A DNA stretch of 64,000 bases, taken from the NCBI GenBank assembly GCA_965662355.1, contig CBFIHP010000005.1:248001-312000 (forward strand), given 5' to 3'. Every line of letters begins with the position of its first letter. Position 1 is the stretch's first letter. The notes beneath the pieces were generated by a model. It was not told the origin of the DNA and ran no database searches. It was given only the letters and a program-made list of their open reading frames with translations. A program made the position numbers and the translations under genes. Source of the DNA: GCA-2683825 sp965662355 (GTDB taxonomy: Bacteria > Planctomycetota > UBA1135 > GCA-002686595). Below, piece after piece: positions 42,577 through 51,070 of this stretch.

Positions 42577-44019
42577 ATGCAGAGCCAGCGCCACGGATTG
42601 CTCTTTTTTCCCTCCACGCTTCTTTTCTTTCTGGCCCTTACCGCCGGTTGCGCCAGTGCCCCCACAGACACCGAGGACGTGCGTAGCCAGGCCCTTTCGG
42701 GGTTTCTGCGCGAGGCGCTCCTGTCCGGGCGTTCCTACGGCTATCTCGAAGAGCTCTGCACCGTGGCGCCGCATCGCCTTTCGGCATCGACCGGAGCCGC
42801 GTCGGCCATCGATTGGGCGCGGGCGACCATGGAGAGGGAAGGTTTCGAAAACGTGCATCTCGAGCCATGTGTCGTTCCGCGCTGGGTACGGGGCTCGACG
42901 GCTCATTTGATCGTGGTCGAGCCGCGAGCCCACGCTGGTGAGCGCTTGCCGATCCTCGCCCTTGGCGGCAGCGTCGCCACCCCGCCCGAGGGGCTGGAAG
43001 CGGATGTCATACGGGTACTCGGCTTCGAAGAACTCGAGCAGCGCGCGGGCGAGGCGCGCGGCAAACTGGTGCTGTTCGACCGGCCGATGGATCGCTCGCT
43101 AGTCGAGCCCTTCCGGGCCTACAGGGGCGCGGTCAACCAGCGTAGTCTCGGCGCGATCAAGGCCGCCGAAGCCGGAGCGGTGGGAGCAATCTGCCGTTCG
43201 ATGACGACGCGCCTCGACGACGTGCCGCACACGGGTGCCATGCGCTATGCCGATGGCGTGCCGATGATCCCCAGCAGCGCCTGCAGTACCCTGGCGGCCG
43301 AGCGTATCGGTGACTGGCTGGCGTCGGGTCAGCGTGTGCGCCTGAAGCTGGTCATGGACTGCCGCCGGGAAGAGCCGGTCGACTCCTTCAACGTGATCGG
43401 CGAGCTAACGGGTTGGGAGAAGCCCGAGGAGATCGTTCTGATCGGCGGGCACCTCGACGCCTGGGATGTGGGCCAGGGAGCCCACGACGACGGCGCGGGT
43501 TGTGTTCACGCCATCGAGGCCGTTTCGTTGATCAAGCGCCTCGGTCTCCGTCCGCGGCGTACGCTGCGCTGTGTCCTGTTCATGAACGAGGAAAACGGCG
43601 TTGCCGGCGCCCGGGCCTATGCGGAGGCCCATGGGGCGGAGCACCACGTGCTCGCGATCGAGTCCGACCGTGGTGGCTTCACACCGCGCGGGTTCACAAC
43701 CGACGCCCGGGGCGAGGTCTTCGAGACCTTGCGCACGCTTGTGGATCTGCAGTCCGATACCGGCGCGTCCGAGCTGGTTCCAGGCGGGGGGGGGGTCGAC
43801 ATCTCGTTCCTCGCGGCCAAGGGCGTGACCTTGGTCGGCTACTGGCCCGATGCTCAGCGCTACTTCGATGTGCATCACGCACCGAGCGACACCTTCGACA
43901 AGATCAATGAGCGCGAGCTGACCCTCGGCGCGGCGGCCATCGCGTCGCTCGCATGGTTGGTCGCGGACCTGCCCGAAACCTTGCCGGCGAACCCTCCGCT
44001 GGCGAAGGAAGCCCCGTAG
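42577..44019 (+). CDS. M28-family zinc peptidase, lipoprotein
   Basis: ATG 42577 starts the signal STLLFFLALTAGC (lipobox Cys about 25); the frame is open to 42502 but without value. 480 residues. An N-terminal/PA-like part precedes the M28 domain with the full metal and catalytic set: His 292 (GGHLDAWD), Asp 304 (AHDDGAG), Glu 338-339 (MNEENG), Asp 364 (ESDRGG) and His 434 (VHHAPSDT). Carboxypeptidase Q-like aminopeptidase or carboxypeptidase activity is expected in the periplasm. A run of ten G at 43786-43795 encodes Gly 403-406 ahead of the last Zn ligand. Confidence 0.92.
   Translation: MQSQRHGLLFFPSTLLFFLALTAGCASAPTDTEDVRSQALSGFLREALLSGRSYGYLEELCTVAPHRLSASTGAASAIDWARATMEREGFENVHLEPCVVPRWVRGSTAHLIVVEPRAHAGERLPILALGGSVATPPEGLEADVIRVLGFEELEQRAGEARGKLVLFDRPMDRSLVEPFRAYRGAVNQRSLGAIKAAEAGAVGAICRSMTTRLDDVPHTGAMRYADGVPMIPSSACSTLAAERIGDWLASGQRVRLKLVMDCRREEPVDSFNVIGELTGWEKPEEIVLIGGHLDAWDVGQGAHDDGAGCVHAIEAVSLIKRLGLRPRRTLRCVLFMNEENGVAGARAYAEAHGAEHHVLAIESDRGGFTPRGFTTDARGEVFETLRTLVDLQSDTGASELVPGGGGVDISFLAAKGVTLVGYWPDAQRYFDVHHAPSDTFDKINERELTLGAAAIASLAWLVADLPETLPANPPLAKEAP
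43786..43795 (+). repeat. G10 homopolymer inside the M28 peptidase gene
   Basis: Ten consecutive G encode part of the Pro-Gly-Gly-Gly-Gly-Val stretch. A one-base slip would frameshift before the last zinc ligand (His 434) and inactivate the enzyme, the structure of a contingency locus. It may also mark a sequencing-error hotspot. Confidence 0.6.
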
Positions 44020-44091
44020 TCGGGCTCTCTCTCGGTTCGGGAGGCTGGCGGGGGTAGGATTCGGACTTCAATTCCCTCTTGCGAACAAACC

Positions 44092-46263
44092 ATGCAGCTC
44101 CAGCGGATCCAAGCCCCCCTCGCCCGTCCCTTCCCAGTCCTGATCGCCCTTTCCGTTGCCCTCTGGGGCTGCAAAACGGACGCGGTTGTGGATTCCGGGG
44201 CCAGCGAGATGATCTCGAGCGAGGCCCCGGTGGCCCGCGTGCAGCCGGAGAGGCTCGAAGCCCACGGAGACGTGCGCATCGACAACTACTACTGGTTGCG
44301 CGAACGCGAGAGCGAAGAGGTGAAGAACTATCTCGAGGCCGAGAACGCCTATGTCAAAGCGCGCCTCGGTCACACCGAAGCGCTGCAGAAAGAGCTCTAC
44401 GAGGAGATGATCTCGCGCGTGCGTCAAGACGATTCGAGCGTGCCGTATCGACTCGGAGACTACGAGTACTACACGCGCTACGAGGAGGGAAAGCAGTATC
44501 CGATCCACTGCCGCAGGCTCATGAAGGGCTACAAGCCCGGTGAGGAAGAGATCCTTCTCGACCTCAACGCCATGGCCGAGGAGGGCGGGTTTCTATCCGT
44601 TGGGCGGCGTGCGGTCAGCCCGGATCAAAACCGAATCGCCTACGGTGTCGATAGCATCGGCCGGCGGATCTACACGATCGAGGTGAAGGACCTTGCGAGC
44701 GGGGAGGTCGTCGATCGCATCCCCGAAGTGACCAGCAACGTCACCTGGGCCGAGGACGGCAAGACGATTCTCTATGCGAGGCGCGATCTCGAGACGTTGC
44801 GTACGTACCAGGTCTGGAGTCGTGAGGTCGGTGTCCCGGACTCCGCGAAGCTCGTCTTCCAGGAGGACGATACCGAATACAGCTGTTTCGTCGGCAAGAC
44901 CCGCTCGCGGCGCTTCCTGGTGATCGGTTCCAGTCAAACCCTGGCAACCGAATACCGCATCGTCGATGCGGATCGTCCGAGCGACGCCTTTCGCGTTATC
45001 GCTCCACGTCAGCGCGACCACGAGTACTCCGTCGATCACCATGGCGAGTACCTCTACATGGTTTCGAATCTGAACGCGGAGAATTTCCGTCTGATGCGGG
45101 CCCCGCTCGACGCGAGCGATGTGTCGCAATGGAAAGAGATGATTCCGCACCGCTCGGACGTGCTCTTGCAGGACGTGGAGTTCTTCCGCAATCACATGGT
45201 CGTGACGGAGCGCAAGGGCGGCTTGGTGCGCCTGCGGGTCATCGGCTTGAACGGTGGAGCCGAGTACGAGATCGAGTTCGACGAGCCGGCGTACAGCGTG
45301 CGGACGCAGAACAACCCCGAATTCGACACCGAGATCCTGCGCTATGGCTACGCGTCCTTGACGACGCCGAACTCGGTGTACGACCACGACATGAACACTC
45401 GGCGGCGCCTCCTGCGCAAGCGCCAAGAGGTCTTCGGCGGTTTCGATGCTGAGAACTACCAGACCGAGCGCCTGCATGCGAAGGCCGAAGACGGCACCCT
45501 TGTGCCGATTTCTCTCGTCTACAAGAAGCCCTTCACCCCGGATGGCCAGCGCCCGCTTCTGCTGTACGGCTATGGGTCCTACGGCGCCAGCATGGACGCG
45601 CGCTTCAATCCCAACTTGATCTCGCTCCTGGACCGTGGTTTTGCCTACGCCATTGCCCACATCCGCGGCGGCCAGGAGATGGGGCGGCGCTGGTACGAGG
45701 ACGGCAAGCTGCTCAACAAGCGCAACACCTTCACGGACTTCATCGATTGCGGGAAGTTCCTCGCCTCGAGTGGCTACACGAGTCCCGACCGGCTCTTTTG
45801 CATGGGCGGCAGCGCAGGCGGGCTCTTGATCGGCGCCGTCATCAACATGGCTCCGGAACTCTTCCACGGAGCCGTTGCCGCGGTGCCTTTCGTGGACGTC
45901 GTCACGACCATGCTCGACGAGACGATCCCGCTGACGACTTTCGAGTACGACGAGTGGGGCAACCCGAACGAGAAGACGTACTACGAGTACATGCTGTCAT
46001 ACTCACCGTATGACCGGGTCGTGGCACAGGACTATCCGAACCTCTTGGTGACGACAGGCTTCCACGATTCCCAGGTGCAGTACTGGGAGCCCGCCAAGTG
46101 GGTGGCGAAACTACGTGCGACGAAGACCGGGGAAGGGACCTTGTATTTCAAGACGGAGATGCAGGCGGGCCATGGTGGGGCGTCGGGGCGGTATCGCCGT
46201 TATGAGGATCAAGCGTTGATCTACTCGTTCCTCTTGGATCTTGTGCCCGATCCGCGGCCGTAG
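44092..46263 (+). CDS. S9 prolyl oligopeptidase-family serine peptidase, lipoprotein (oligopeptidase B-like)
   Basis: 723 residues. The N-terminus LIALSVALWGC is a lipoprotein signal. A seven-bladed propeller (about 60-440) carries APVARVQPERLEAHGDVRID and DNYYWLRERE, typical of oligopeptidase B. The catalytic domain has FCMGGSAGGLLIGA with nucleophile Ser 574, GFHDSQVQYWEPAKW with the Asp, and QAGHGGASGRYRR with the His. Oligopeptidase B cleaves short peptides after basic residues; most bacterial members are soluble, so the lipoprotein form is a point of difference. The gene follows the M28 gene by 72 bp in the same orientation. Confidence 0.93.
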   Translation: MQLQRIQAPLARPFPVLIALSVALWGCKTDAVVDSGASEMISSEAPVARVQPERLEAHGDVRIDNYYWLRERESEEVKNYLEAENAYVKARLGHTEALQKELYEEMISRVRQDDSSVPYRLGDYEYYTRYEEGKQYPIHCRRLMKGYKPGEEEILLDLNAMAEEGGFLSVGRRAVSPDQNRIAYGVDSIGRRIYTIEVKDLASGEVVDRIPEVTSNVTWAEDGKTILYARRDLETLRTYQVWSREVGVPDSAKLVFQEDDTEYSCFVGKTRSRRFLVIGSSQTLATEYRIVDADRPSDAFRVIAPRQRDHEYSVDHHGEYLYMVSNLNAENFRLMRAPLDASDVSQWKEMIPHRSDVLLQDVEFFRNHMVVTERKGGLVRLRVIGLNGGAEYEIEFDEPAYSVRTQNNPEFDTEILRYGYASLTTPNSVYDHDMNTRRRLLRKRQEVFGGFDAENYQTERLHAKAEDGTLVPISLVYKKPFTPDGQRPLLLYGYGSYGASMDARFNPNLISLLDRGFAYAIAHIRGGQEMGRRWYEDGKLLNKRNTFTDFIDCGKFLASSGYTSPDRLFCMGGSAGGLLIGAVINMAPELFHGAVAAVPFVDVVTTMLDETIPLTTFEYDEWGNPNEKTYYEYMLSYSPYDRVVAQDYPNLLVTTGFHDSQVQYWEPAKWVAKLRATKTGEGTLYFKTEMQAGHGGASGRYRRYEDQALIYSFLLDLVPDPRP

Positions 46264-46293
46264 ATCAAGCGGCCCGCCGTCGTGAGCGGCCGA

Positions 46294-47415
46294 TCACTTC
46301 TTGGCAAGCAATCCGGGAACGTCGACTTCGGTGACAGAATTCGCCTCGACGAGGGCGAGCAGCTCCACGGTCTTTCCGCGGGAGGTGCGTGTGCGAATCA
46401 GATAGGTGCCGGGGGCCAGGGAGACGCGGGCTGGGGTCTCGTCTTGGCCGCCGAGGTGGTTTTGGACACGGTGAAGGAAGTAGCCGTTTTGATCGAGTAG
46501 CTCGTAGGGGCGATGGGGGAAGTAGGTCAACTCGTCCCAGCCTTCGCTGAACTCCATGGTCTCCGTGTGGACGACGAGGATGCCTCGCTCGCTGGGAGTC
46601 TTGGGTCCGACGGATCCGATCACGCCGCGACCAACGAAGTTCCCCATGACGACGCGCTGGCCCTCTTCGCCCTGTGTCCACTCGACGAAGGCGTCGATGA
46701 CCGGAGCGCTGCGCCACAGGAGGTACATCGGGCGTGAAATGGGATAGTCGAAGTTGGTGACGTAGGGGCGCTCTCCGTCGATGGAGATGGCACGCACGTC
46801 GTGGGCGTGTTCCAGGAGCGAGAAGCTGATGTGTCCGATGGCGCCGGGGTGGGAGGCCACTGCTTTCAGGATGCCTTCGTCGGGCGTGATGGATTCGCAG
46901 CCGGCATAGTCTTCCAATCCGAGCACAGCCTTGCGAAAGACCTCCCGCGTGGCCGAATCCTCGGTCACGACGAAGGCCTTGACCTCGAGGGCGGCCCCTC
47001 CGATTTCGCTCCAGCTCTCGATGCGTCCGGCGAAGAGATCGTCCAGGCTCGAGAGCGAGATGTCTTCGATGGGGTTCTCTGCGTTGACGATGACAGCGAT
47101 GGCATCTCTACCGATGAGGGCCGCGTTGACCCCGGCTTCCAGGGTTTCGGTATCGGGTGTCTTGGCGATCCCGGCGAGGTCGGCGCGGCCTTCGCGTAGA
47201 AGGCGCTCTCCGCCAAGGCTCTCGGGCTCGGTGTCGATCTCGAAGCGGATTGCCCCGTATACAGGTTCGGCGAGTCCCAGGAAGACCGCGACCGTGGACG
47301 ACCCTACGTAGTCGACGTTTCCGGGGAGCCGCTCGGCGGTCTCGGTGGATCGACAACCTGCCGCAGCGAAACAAACGGAAAGGAGGATCAGGGGAGCCCA
47401 GGTGGAGGAAGGCAT
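46294..47415 (-). CDS. PstS-like substrate-binding lipoprotein with extra C-terminal domain
   Basis: ATG 47415 begins a lipoprotein signal (ILLSVCFAAAGC); the frame open to 47502 lacks signal character. 373 residues. The PBP-like fold is clear: VDYVGSSTVAVFLGL, GRADLAGIAKTP, GRDAIAVIVNAENP, LDDLFAGRIESWSEIGG and EDSATREVFRKAV, matching phosphate-binding PstS-type proteins. The last 95 residues (ERGILVVHTETMEF onward) are beta-rich and not part of PstS. No Pst transporter gene is nearby, so it may act outside phosphate import. A frameshifted gene lies immediately upstream. Confidence 0.85.
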   Translation of the reverse strand: MPSSTWAPLILLSVCFAAAGCRSTETAERLPGNVDYVGSSTVAVFLGLAEPVYGAIRFEIDTEPESLGGERLLREGRADLAGIAKTPDTETLEAGVNAALIGRDAIAVIVNAENPIEDISLSSLDDLFAGRIESWSEIGGAALEVKAFVVTEDSATREVFRKAVLGLEDYAGCESITPDEGILKAVASHPGAIGHISFSLLEHAHDVRAISIDGERPYVTNFDYPISRPMYLLWRSAPVIDAFVEWTQGEEGQRVVMGNFVGRGVIGSVGPKTPSERGILVVHTETMEFSEGWDELTYFPHRPYELLDQNGYFLHRVQNHLGGQDETPARVSLAPGTYLIRTRTSRGKTVELLALVEANSVTEVDVPGLLAKK

Positions 47416-47462
47416 CGACTCTTTGGGGTTCGTGGCGGGCCCCACGGTTTCGATAGGGCGCG

Positions 47463-48169
47463 TCACATCAACGCAGTGACCCATATTACCACAGGGGTAC
47501 ATGGGACAGGGCGCGGATCCCCGCCGATCTGCTTCCGATCTTCGACACTCCCGCGGTTCAGATCGTCACGTTCTATCCGGGCATGCCGCCCGAGGTGATG
47601 GAGCGCGTCGGGCGAGCGGAGCAGCGTACGCCCCTCGGCGCGCAGCTCGACATGAAGTGCCGCGCCGGGCGCGAGACCCTCGAGCAGCGCGAGGCCGAGC
47701 TCGTCGGTTCGCCCGCGCCAGACCTCGTCCTCGAGGACGAATGGGTTTGCCGTTTGCCCGTCCACGTTTTGCAAGTCGGCCGCCTCGCAGCGCACGAAGA
47801 CCTCGACCCCCGCAACTCCGCCCCCACTCGCGGCCAGCACACGCGCTTGCAACGAGGCGGCGCGACGCAGACGGATAACGGCTGCTTCGCCCGGGGTCCC
47901 GTGGAGCGCATCCGCCGTGAAGAGCAAGCGACCAAAGCCCTCGGCCTCCGCGATCGCCACGATCGGTTCGCCGTCGAGAACGGGGAGGGTGAAGCGTCCG
48001 TCCGCATCGGCAGAGACCTCGCTGCTGGCCTCTTCGGAGCCGCTGGCTCGCACCCTGCGGATGTGCGCACCAGGAACGGGTTCTTCGTCCCACGTATCGA
48101 CGTGGCTGGCGATGCGGGCGGGGGCTCGGAAAGAGCGACGGTCGAGGTCTCGAGGAGCGGAGTACGCAT
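47463..48169 (-). pseudogene. Carboxypeptidase-regulatory-like domain protein, apparently frameshifted
   Basis: From GTG 48053 to 47463 the frame encodes a coherent 196-residue product with SADADGRFTLPVLDGEP, FTADALHGTPGEA and TDELGLALLEGLAPG, two tandem carboxypeptidase-regulatory-like beta domains. The domain start, DTWDEEPVPGAHIRRVRASG, lies upstream in this same frame, but the preceding segment reads sensibly (TSTVALSEPPPASPA, after ATG 48169) only in another frame. A shift near 48075-48120 is therefore inferred. No signal peptide is seen in either frame. It follows the 216-residue gene, whose TAA is at 48255. Sequencing error is the main alternative. Confidence 0.45.
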
Positions 48170-48254
48170 TCTCGCGGCCTGGGGCTGGATCGAGACCGTT
48201 TCCTCCGCATCTCCGGCGACCTCGGCGGGAGGCTGGACGCCAACCGGCCGCGCC

Positions 48255-48905
48255 TTAGTTCGAGCGGGGCATCCGGAGCATTTCGATCAGCTCCGTCTCC
48301 GCGGGGGAGTACAACTCGACCAGGTCGGCGATGAAGTAGTCCAGCTCGTCGCGGTCGGCGGCGTGAATCGTGTCCTGGCCGCCGAGGGTCCGGGGAGCCA
48401 GGCGCGAGATGTCCGGCAGGCCCAGCCCCAGGCTGATGGCCAGTAGGGACTCTTCCGCGATACGAGCCGCATCGACGCGTTCGGGCAGTTCCGGGGTACC
48501 TAACCACATCGGCGTGTTGCGCGGATCGAGATCGACGTTGCCGTCGCTGTCGAGGCCGGCGGGGACCAGTGCGACGAGGTGCCCGCCCGGTCCGCTGTTG
48601 TTCAGGCGTTCGGCGGTCTGGTCGCCGACGTAGAGCACCGATTCGAAGGTCTGGCGTCGACGCAGAAGCTCGGGGTCGGCCTTGAATACCAGCAGATAGC
48701 CGGACGTCACGAGCGGGCGTTCGCTGCGCCAGTCGAAGAGGAAGCCCTCGTCGAGCTGGAAGGCGTGGGCCTGGAGGAGCTCGACAGCAGCGGGGTTCTT
48801 TGGAGCCGGACGCACGGTCTGGCTCTGCTGTCGCAGAGCGATGGCGCCGCCGATCATCGTGACCGTGCCGAGAAGAGTGAGGAGGAGGGTCTTGGGGCTC
48901 GACAT
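48255..48905 (-). CDS. Exported protein of unknown function
   Basis: 216 residues from ATG 48905, starting 3 bp after the preceding hydrolase gene's stop, so cotranscribed with it. The first 25 residues form a signal or anchor (KTLLLTLLGTVTMIGGAIAL). The body is mixed alpha/beta: SGYLLVFKADPELLRRR, VLYVGDQTAERLN and HLVALVPAGLDSDGNVDLD, resembling a small periplasmic domain but with no recognised family. It ends with a helix rich in Glu/Leu (SPAETELIEMLRM). Confidence 0.7.
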   Translation of the reverse strand: MSSPKTLLLTLLGTVTMIGGAIALRQQSQTVRPAPKNPAAVELLQAHAFQLDEGFLFDWRSERPLVTSGYLLVFKADPELLRRRQTFESVLYVGDQTAERLNNSGPGGHLVALVPAGLDSDGNVDLDPRNTPMWLGTPELPERVDAARIAEESLLAISLGLGLPDISRLAPRTLGGQDTIHAADRDELDYFIADLVELYSPAETELIEMLRMPRSN

Positions 48906-48908
48906 GGC

Positions 48909-50921
48909 TTACTCCTGAGTGAATTCGATTTCGTCGAGTCCGAGACGGCCTTCCGCGGCGCCGTAGTTCGGGCCGAAGAGGAAACCGACGTAGGCGACGT
49001 GGGAGAGGTCGAGCGGTTGCCCGTCACTCTGGAAGTCCCTCAGGCGAATGCGAATGGTCTCGAATTCGTTTGCCCAACCGCGCAAGCCCATGCCGCCACA
49101 CTGGGGCCGCTGGTAGGGCTCTTCGATACCGCCACCATAGGCGTCGATCTGGATCGCGCTGCTGCGGCCGTTCTCGTCGATCAGCTCGACGGTGAAGTTC
49201 ATGTCTTCGAGCACGGCCGTGGTGCGCGGGCTGCGCGTGGACTGTGCGGCGCGGAAGGAGAGTCGATCGTAGGAGGTGAGATCTCGATCGCCGATCGGGA
49301 TCTGAAAGAGCAGAACCTCGTCGACGTCTTGCCAATCGAAGACTATGCCGCGGCTGGTATCCCCCGTTCCCGCCAGGGTCATCCCGTTCATCGGGTCGGC
49401 GACCGAGGGGTTGAACGAGTTATTCGGGTCGTCGAAACGACCCTCGAGGTAGTTGTCGAGGCTATGCAGCACTCCACCGCCCGAACTCGAAACATTCTGC
49501 ATGAAGTTCGATTGGAAGTTGTCCAGCACGTACTTCCCGCTGGAGGGGTGCTCTTGGTACATGAGATCAACCACGACGCAGTCGTCCAATGGGGCACCGA
49601 TCGGCTTCAGGTCTTCCCATTGGCGCCACAGATACTCCTGCGCCGCCAGATCGCCTTCGAGGGTCCACTTCACGAGCGGCAAGAAGTAGCCGCGCATGAT
49701 GTCGTGCGTCTGAACGCGACCGACGCGACACGGTCCGGCCGCAACCGAGCCGCCGCCGCCATCGTGAAAGTCACCGTGTCCGACGCCGTGGAGCGAAATC
49801 GAATAGCGCTCCCCGTCGGCACGTTCGTGCAGGTGGAAGGTTTGGCACTGCGTGCAGTTGGCGCAACCGTTGACGTCGGCATCCGCACCGCCGGTCCACA
49901 GGTGGTAGGGAACACCGCCGACATCGACGCTCGGGCCGCCGAAGTCGGTGGGAGCGATGCTCGAGACCAGCTTGATGTCGCTGAGCGTAAAGTTGCTCCA
50001 GAGCTCGCCGTCCAGCAAACGACGATACGCGATGACCACCCCCTCGCCGCCGCGGCTGTGCCCGATCCATACGATGTTGTGCGTATCGACGTGGCCTTCG
50101 AGAACCCCGCCGTAGAAGGTGTCGAGGTTGCCCAGTAGCTGATTCGTATTCGAGAGCGTCGTGGTCGATGCCGCGTTGGGCCCCGGTCCGGTGTTGTTCC
50201 GGTGGCTCATCACGATGTAGCCCCATGAGGCCATGTGGAAGCCTATGTGGTCATACCAGCGATAATCGTGGCCGTTGCCGTGGCTGACGACGATCAACGG
50301 AAGCTCTCCGAGGTCGGCGATGTTGTCCGGGTAGTAGAGGTTCTGCCGGTTGAAACCGCCGCCGTTGTGCAGCTCTTCGACCACGCCCCAGGGCCCCGGT
50401 TGGACCATGTCGGTGACGACGTAGAAGCCGGCTCGCCCCGCGTGGCCATCGATCAGGTCTTCGCTGTCCAGCATGCCGTTGCGGTTGGCATCTGCGATCA
50501 CGTCGTATGCGGTACGGATCGATGTGGTCCCCGTCGTGCCTGCAAGTGTTCCCGTGTCGACCGTGAAGATGCTCTCCTTGATCGAGCGGAGACCGACCTC
50601 GACGGTGGTCGGGGAGCCGCTGACGTCGATCAGCGTGTCGCCCGACTGGAACGCGCCGTGCTCGGTGATGTAGAGGTCGACCTGCTTTTGGCGAAGGGTG
50701 GCGAAAATCCCCGGGTCGATGGCGACCTGGATCTCGTCGCCCTCGTTGAACGTATCGGCGTACTGGAAGTAAGGGAACTTCGTGAGACGCTTGCCCGCCA
50801 GGGCGTGGACCTCGGCGTCGAGGTGGCTCGGTTGGCCTGCCACAGGCCGGTGGAGCTGTTGCGCCGAGACGGGGAGCAGGCAGAGCAAGGGGAAGAGTGA
50901 CCAGAGTCCGGGCAAGGGCAC
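48909..50921 (-). CDS. Large secreted alpha/beta hydrolase-like protein
   Basis: GTG 50921 begins the signal peptide PLPGLWSLFPLLCLLPVSAQ; the frame open to 51056 adds only a polar stretch. 670 residues. An N-terminal beta-rich region (about 25-200) precedes an alpha/beta hydrolase: ELPLIVVSHGNGHDY (oxyanion strand), NIVWIGHSRGGEGV with nucleophile Ser in GHSRGG, and LHGVGHGDFHDGG with the probable catalytic His. Before the His lies the Cys cluster CANCTQC. The C-terminal 200 residues are a carbohydrate-binding-like beta sandwich. Chlorophyllase/PAF-acetylhydrolase-like serine esterase activity is likely; substrate unknown. Confidence 0.82.
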   Translation of the reverse strand: MPLPGLWSLFPLLCLLPVSAQQLHRPVAGQPSHLDAEVHALAGKRLTKFPYFQYADTFNEGDEIQVAIDPGIFATLRQKQVDLYITEHGAFQSGDTLIDVSGSPTTVEVGLRSIKESIFTVDTGTLAGTTGTTSIRTAYDVIADANRNGMLDSEDLIDGHAGRAGFYVVTDMVQPGPWGVVEELHNGGGFNRQNLYYPDNIADLGELPLIVVSHGNGHDYRWYDHIGFHMASWGYIVMSHRNNTGPGPNAASTTTLSNTNQLLGNLDTFYGGVLEGHVDTHNIVWIGHSRGGEGVVIAYRRLLDGELWSNFTLSDIKLVSSIAPTDFGGPSVDVGGVPYHLWTGGADADVNGCANCTQCQTFHLHERADGERYSISLHGVGHGDFHDGGGGSVAAGPCRVGRVQTHDIMRGYFLPLVKWTLEGDLAAQEYLWRQWEDLKPIGAPLDDCVVVDLMYQEHPSSGKYVLDNFQSNFMQNVSSSGGGVLHSLDNYLEGRFDDPNNSFNPSVADPMNGMTLAGTGDTSRGIVFDWQDVDEVLLFQIPIGDRDLTSYDRLSFRAAQSTRSPRTTAVLEDMNFTVELIDENGRSSAIQIDAYGGGIEEPYQRPQCGGMGLRGWANEFETIRIRLRDFQSDGQPLDLSHVAYVGFLFGPNYGAAEGRLGLDEIEFTQE

Positions 50922-51070
50922 ACCAGGGTGGGGGCAGGTAAGGGGGATCCGGGGTAAGCGAACGCTACAGGATACCAGCCAGGTGCGAGTCGACCGGGAA
51001 GGAGCACGGCATTCCGCTCTAATCTCGCCGAGCGCCCGGCCCATACGGGCCGGCAACGGAACTCGAACCT

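Noticed and set aside
44593..45867. 424-residue minus-strand frame
   Set aside because: Shadow of the S9 peptidase gene; the plus frame has the catalytic triad.
48579..50138. 519-residue plus-strand frame
   Set aside because: Antisense to the secreted alpha/beta hydrolase gene, whose motifs and signal peptide are clear; the plus frame has no recognisable domain.
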